64,000 bases of DNA from Flavobacterium salmonis (lineage in GTDB: Bacteria; Bacteroidota; Bacteroidia; Flavobacteriales; Flavobacteriaceae). Positions 61,061 through 64,000 of the stretch are shown here, in pieces (the stretch's first letter is position 1; each line of letters starts with the position of its first letter). The notes beneath the pieces were generated by a model, which was given only the letters and a program-made list of their open reading frames with translations, did no database searches and was not told the DNA's origin. Location: NCBI RefSeq assembly GCF_903819435.1, contig NZ_CAIJDP010000078.1:145929-209928 (forward strand). Direction: 5' to 3'. The position numbers and the translations under genes are program-made.

Positions 61061-61570
61061 TTAATCCTTCCGGGATATATTCTTTTCAGAAACAAAAAAC
61101 ATATTTTTAGCAGGGTTCACTAAAGCTTTTGTCCAGTGAAGAAAGAATACTTTTTTAAGGATGAGAATAAAGCCTGTAAAAGAACTTGGTTTTTGTATGT
61201 AGAGGTTTGCCCCTTTGTTAAAAGTATCTTCAATTTCGTCAGGGTGATTGGAAGTGGAGAGCATAACCGCTGGGATATCCTTAAGCTTTTGATCGCTCTT
61301 TATTTCAGCGAGTGCCTGCTTGCCCCCTTTAACGGGCATATTGATATCTATAAAAACAATATCGGGATTTGGTGCAGCCGGATCTTTTAAGGTGCTCAAC
61401 AATTCCTCCCCGTTTTCTACCGTGGTAACTTCGGAAGGAACTTTTGATGCATCAAGAGCCTCCATGAATAATTCCTGATCATCCTTGTCATCTTCGGCCA
61501 ATATAATTTTTACCGGCTCTTTTTCATTTAAGTCTTTAGGAGCTGCCATGGGATTTTCAGAACTTATCAT
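61061..61570 (-). CDS. REC-only response regulator (Rcp1 type)
   Basis: A 169-aa protein with a short N-terminal tail, then a receiver domain: AEDDKDD, D75 in FIDINMPVKGG, STSNHPDEIED and K127 in YIQKPSSF. It resembles the 13992 regulator (both have the ISTS/LSTS...EDTFxxGANxYIxKPS string), more than the adjacent 60590 one. It is divergent from the PAS kinase at 61780, a likely phospho-donor. The start may be codon 1 or 8. Confidence 0.9.
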   Translation of the reverse strand: MISSENPMAAPKDLNEKEPVKIILAEDDKDDQELFMEALDASKVPSEVTTVENGEELLSTLKDPAAPNPDIVFIDINMPVKGGKQALAEIKSDQKLKDIPAVMLSTSNHPDEIEDTFNKGANLYIQKPSSFTGFILILKKVFFLHWTKALVNPAKNMFFVSEKNISRKD

Positions 61571-61779
61571 ATTGAGGTCGCTTTACAAGCACCAAAAGTA
61601 CTCTATAAATGCTTAATAATATTCGGGCAAAGCGATAATATTAAAAAATATCGATTTTTTTACTTAACATTCACACAATACTACTGTTAGGGAATTAAAC
61701 ATGTTGGAGTTGTGCAATCATTTGCATTAAATTGTATAACATAAATCATAGGCAGTACACTACTTTAGCATCAACCATA

Positions 61780-63300
61780 ATGCCAATAAATGTGCAGAAC
61801 AATTTAATTTTTCTACAGGACATATTACTACATACTCCAGTGCCCACTGCAGTGTATTGTACTGACGATTTAATAATTTGCCTTGCTAATCCCGCCATGC
61901 AGAGTTTATGGAATACAGGCGAGCAGATTATTGGCAAAAAAATCGCTGACAGCATTTCTGAGTTTCACAAAGAATCGATCAGCGAAGAAATTCTAAGGGT
62001 AATGAAAACGGGAATACCTTTTCAGGTAAACGACCAAAAAGTTGACATCCTTGTAAAGGGAATATGGGCACCCCTTTTTTTAAATTCTAATTTTATCCCT
62101 CTTCGCGATGAAAAGGGAGCTGTTTACGGCGTGGTACATACCTGCATGGAAGTCACTAAATTACATGAGGCCACAAGTCAAAAAGTAAATTCCGATGAAA
62201 TGCTGAGCATGGCTATCGAAGCCTGTGGCATGGGAACATATGAAATCGACCTTATAACAGATCAGATCAAAATTTCTGATAATTTTAAAAAACTCTGGTC
62301 TATCGGCGCTGAAATTACAATAGAGGCACTGGCAGCAAAACTGCATCCGGAGGATAACCGCCTTCTGGAAAAAGCTTATCAGGATGCCCTGCTAAAGGGA
62401 GTAGTCTGCTACGAGGCGAGAATTATACAGAAAGAAAAGTCTGAGAAATGGATTAAGGTTTTTGGAAAAATCATTAAAGATGAAAAGGGTGCCCCGTCAA
62501 CCATCTTAGGAGTTGTGCAGGATATACATGACCAAAAAGAATTTGAAGCAGAACTTAAAAGAAAGATAGAAGAAAGTACCCTGGAACTGCGACGCTCTAA
62601 TGATGATCTGCTGCATTTTGCCAATGTGGTGAGCCATGATCTTCAGGAACCGGTCAGAAAAATTAAAATCTTCAATGCTTTCTTAAAAAATGAGATTGCA
62701 GACCGGCTGCCGGAACGTTCTGTTATGCAATTAAATAAAATTGCCAATTCTGCTAATCGAATGCAATGCATTATTGAAGGGATACTTGCCTACTCTACTA
62801 TGGACAAAAGTACCCAGCCAGTTGAAAAGATTTTCTTAAATGACCTGGTGGAGAACATCAGAACAGACCTGGAGCTTATCATAAAAGAAAAAGGTGCCGT
62901 TCTGATTATAGACGATCTTCCTGAAATCGAGGGAGCCCCTATTCTTATTGAGCAGCTATTCTATAATCTTATCCAAAATGCACTCAAATTCACAAAAGCG
63001 GGCCAGCCTCCCAGAATTATCATCACATCAACTATAAAGAATATCGATTCGGACGCCTCTATTGAAATTTCCTTCAGGGATAATGGTATTGGCATTGATC
63101 CTGTTTATGCAGAAAAAATATTTACCGCTTTTGAAAGACTTCATTCCAAAAATGAATACGAGGGAAACGGGATTGGCCTTGCCCTTTGTAAAAAGATAGT
63201 CGACAGGCACAACGGAACTATAATGGCTAGAGGAGAAAAAGAAAATGGTGCTGAATTTATAGTTACCCTTCCCCTTAAACAAGCCACGGAAAATATCTAG
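61780..63300 (+). CDS. Soluble double-PAS histidine kinase
   Basis: A 506-aa protein from ATG 61780; a TTG 16 codons upstream is possible. It has two PAS domains (about 10-130, with LHTPVPTAVYCTDDLIICLA, and 145-260), a short coiled coil, HisKA with H286 in SHDLQEPVRKI, and HATPase_c with NLIQNALKF, DNGIGIDP and GNGIGLALCKKIVDRHNG. No TM segment, so the signal is cytoplasmic. Its catalytic half is close to that of the 14453 kinase. REC-only partners lie at 60590 and 61061. Confidence 0.92.
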   Translation: MPINVQNNLIFLQDILLHTPVPTAVYCTDDLIICLANPAMQSLWNTGEQIIGKKIADSISEFHKESISEEILRVMKTGIPFQVNDQKVDILVKGIWAPLFLNSNFIPLRDEKGAVYGVVHTCMEVTKLHEATSQKVNSDEMLSMAIEACGMGTYEIDLITDQIKISDNFKKLWSIGAEITIEALAAKLHPEDNRLLEKAYQDALLKGVVCYEARIIQKEKSEKWIKVFGKIIKDEKGAPSTILGVVQDIHDQKEFEAELKRKIEESTLELRRSNDDLLHFANVVSHDLQEPVRKIKIFNAFLKNEIADRLPERSVMQLNKIANSANRMQCIIEGILAYSTMDKSTQPVEKIFLNDLVENIRTDLELIIKEKGAVLIIDDLPEIEGAPILIEQLFYNLIQNALKFTKAGQPPRIIITSTIKNIDSDASIEISFRDNGIGIDPVYAEKIFTAFERLHSKNEYEGNGIGLALCKKIVDRHNGTIMARGEKENGAEFIVTLPLKQATENI

Positions 63301-63467
63301 AAGCTGCTATTGTGCATTAGTTTTGTGGCAATATAACGGCGCATATTTTTTGGAGAGGATACCTTTTTTGCCATAAAAAGTTAAGTCGCTTTTTTTAAAG
63401 CTATTTGGCATGTCTAAGTTTTTTGGCAGTCTCATCACACATATATAAAAATTAAATAAATTATCTT
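63301..63467. other. Gap after the PAS kinase
   Basis: 167 bp with T-runs but no clean stem, promoter or frame that I can support. Confidence 0.3.
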
Positions 63468-63634
63468 TCAATCCTCAACAGGACATCCAAACCAAATTCA
63501 TAAAGCCAATGAAAGACATTCCCTACCAGTAGTAAGCCAATCTCTTCAAATCCTCCATGAAATTTATAGAAATTTGTCCTGTTCCTGTCACACAGACAAA
63601 TGGCGCCAATTGAAGACAATTGACGCCTTATTTT
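63468..63634 (+). repeat. 170-bp dispersed repeat, copy 2
   Basis: It aligns to copy 1 (59816) from TCAATCC to the end hairpin, here GGCGCCAATTG, loop AAGA, CAATTGACGCC followed by TTATTTT. Long exact blocks are shared (ACAGGACATCCAAACCAAAT, CTACCAGTAGTAAGCCAATC). The hairpin is longer than in copy 1, with one mismatch. Confidence 0.85.
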
Positions 63635-63810
63635 GCATAAAAATTTTTTAATCAATAGATTAGTTATTTTTTTGTTTTCGTTTCCTTTTCCTTTTTTTTA
63701 TAACACATAACAACCAGAAAATATTTTACAAAAAATACTTTATTTTTGCACCGCCTGTAAATTAGAAATACAACAATTGAATTCAAATTTACATTTCTCC
63801 AAACGCAAAA
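63635..63810. other. Gap with orphan promoter element
   Basis: A T-rich tract (about 63661-63705) is followed by TATTTTTG at 63741, an exact -7 match on the plus strand. Only the repeat fragment at 63811 follows on that strand, so the promoter appears to have lost its gene. Confidence 0.35.
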
Positions 63811-63840
63811 TAGGGCCGGCAGCCCTAGCCCCGATAGCAG
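63811..63840 (+). repeat. Structured dispersed repeat, 5' fragment (copy D)
   Basis: The hairpin TAGGGC/GCCCTA leads into AGCCCCGATAGCAG, then identity to the family stops. The hairpin occupies the same place as ATTGGGC/GCCCAAT in copy B with different sequence. It abuts the transposase remnant. Confidence 0.7.
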
Positions 63841-63847
63841 TCTACCG

Positions 63848-64000
63848 TCAGGACACATCTTCAAATAGCTTCCACCCTTGCATTATTGAATTGAATTTCT
63901 ATATTCCAATCCATAAAGTAGTAATTCCGGGTTTTCGCTCAGAGGTATAGCCTTTCCATCCTCCTAATCTGGCAATTGCCCAGACATACCTTTTTAAATC
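63848..64000 (-). pseudogene. IS4-type transposase, C-terminal remnant
   Basis: The minus strand from the window edge reads RYVWAIARLGGWKGYTSERK and PGITTLWIGI, an amber TAG (63901-63899), then KFNSIMQGWKLFEDVS and TGA (63850-63848). The ARLGGWKGY.S.R.PG..TLW.G...F....GW.L..D string is the conserved C-terminus of an IS4-family transposase group. The amber codon interrupts the frame where a Gln or Leu is usual, so this copy is inactive. The rest lies beyond the window. Confidence 0.78.

Noticed and set aside
63664..63864. 66-codon minus-strand frame
   Set aside because: It spans an orphan promoter, a repeat fragment and a homopurine tract; no protein features.
1..64000. tRNA, rRNA, riboswitch and CRISPR features
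   Set aside because: Reading both strands I found no cloverleaf, conserved riboswitch core or regularly spaced repeat array; a covariance-model scan would be needed to exclude weak cases.

Overview
The window looks like the chromosome of a Flavobacterium-type Bacteroidota. It is AT-rich, and genes are preceded by the Bacteroidota -7 element TAnnTTTG with few strong Shine-Dalgarno sites. Typical families are present: receptors with a carboxypeptidase-D-like N-terminal domain, a TSP3/OmpA protein, DUF5723-type and PepSY proteins, and short REC-only regulators. I see no rRNA, tRNA, CRISPR array or prophage.

Layout. 1-6.7 kb (minus strand) is a branched-chain amino-acid operon, leuA-leuB-ilvD-ilvB-ilvN-ilvC. 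Between leuB and ilvD lies an uncatalogued 25-codon leader peptide rich in Ile and Val, followed by a perfect 9-bp hairpin with a U-run: a ribosome-mediated attenuator. 6.9-12.8 kb holds a Flavobacteriia-specific protein, a BtuF-like binding protein, pyrF and a TSP3/OmpA protein. 13.1-19.2 kb (plus strand) holds a CsbD protein, a regulator/REC/CHASE3-kinase module, and an envelope-stress-like run of small membrane proteins ending in a strong terminator. prfA follows on the minus strand.

20.4-25.3 kb is an accessory patch of small, mostly hypothetical secreted or lipoprotein genes. It contains a structured dispersed repeat, a truncated gene and a tandem palindromic operator. 25.5-35.5 kb holds a c-heme lipoprotein, a DUF5995 protein, an AraC regulator beside a TetX-like flavin monooxygenase, topoisomerase III, three small lipoproteins and an MFS carrier. 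35.7-48.3 kb is an iron-acquisition locus. It has four TonB-dependent siderophore receptors, a PepSY membrane protein (candidate ferrisiderophore reductase) and a DUF4198 protein. Fur-like ATTTnnAATnATTCTAAAT boxes overlap or flank three of the four receptor promoters. No siderophore biosynthesis genes are present, which suggests use of foreign siderophores. 48.4-53.2 kb is housekeeping: HIT, a membrane MutS homologue, Usp and mnmE.

53.3-64 kb is a more GC-rich accessory region. It starts at a truncated DUF892 gene and ends at an IS4-type transposase remnant with an in-frame amber codon. It carries an unfamiliar 735-aa probable alpha/alpha-toroid protein translationally coupled to an SDR dehydrogenase, a cold-shock protein, a second SDR, two REC-only regulators and a PAS histidine kinase.

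Two repeat families stand out. One is an about 100-nt element with AGCCCCGAT and GTATAGCGGG blocks; it occurs as three full copies and one 5' fragment, and its paired stems differ between copies in a compensatory way. The other is an about 170-bp element present twice, each copy ending in a GCGCCAATTG hairpin. The strongest candidates for new biology are the ilv attenuator, the covarying structured repeat, the 170-bp repeat and the toroid/SDR pair.
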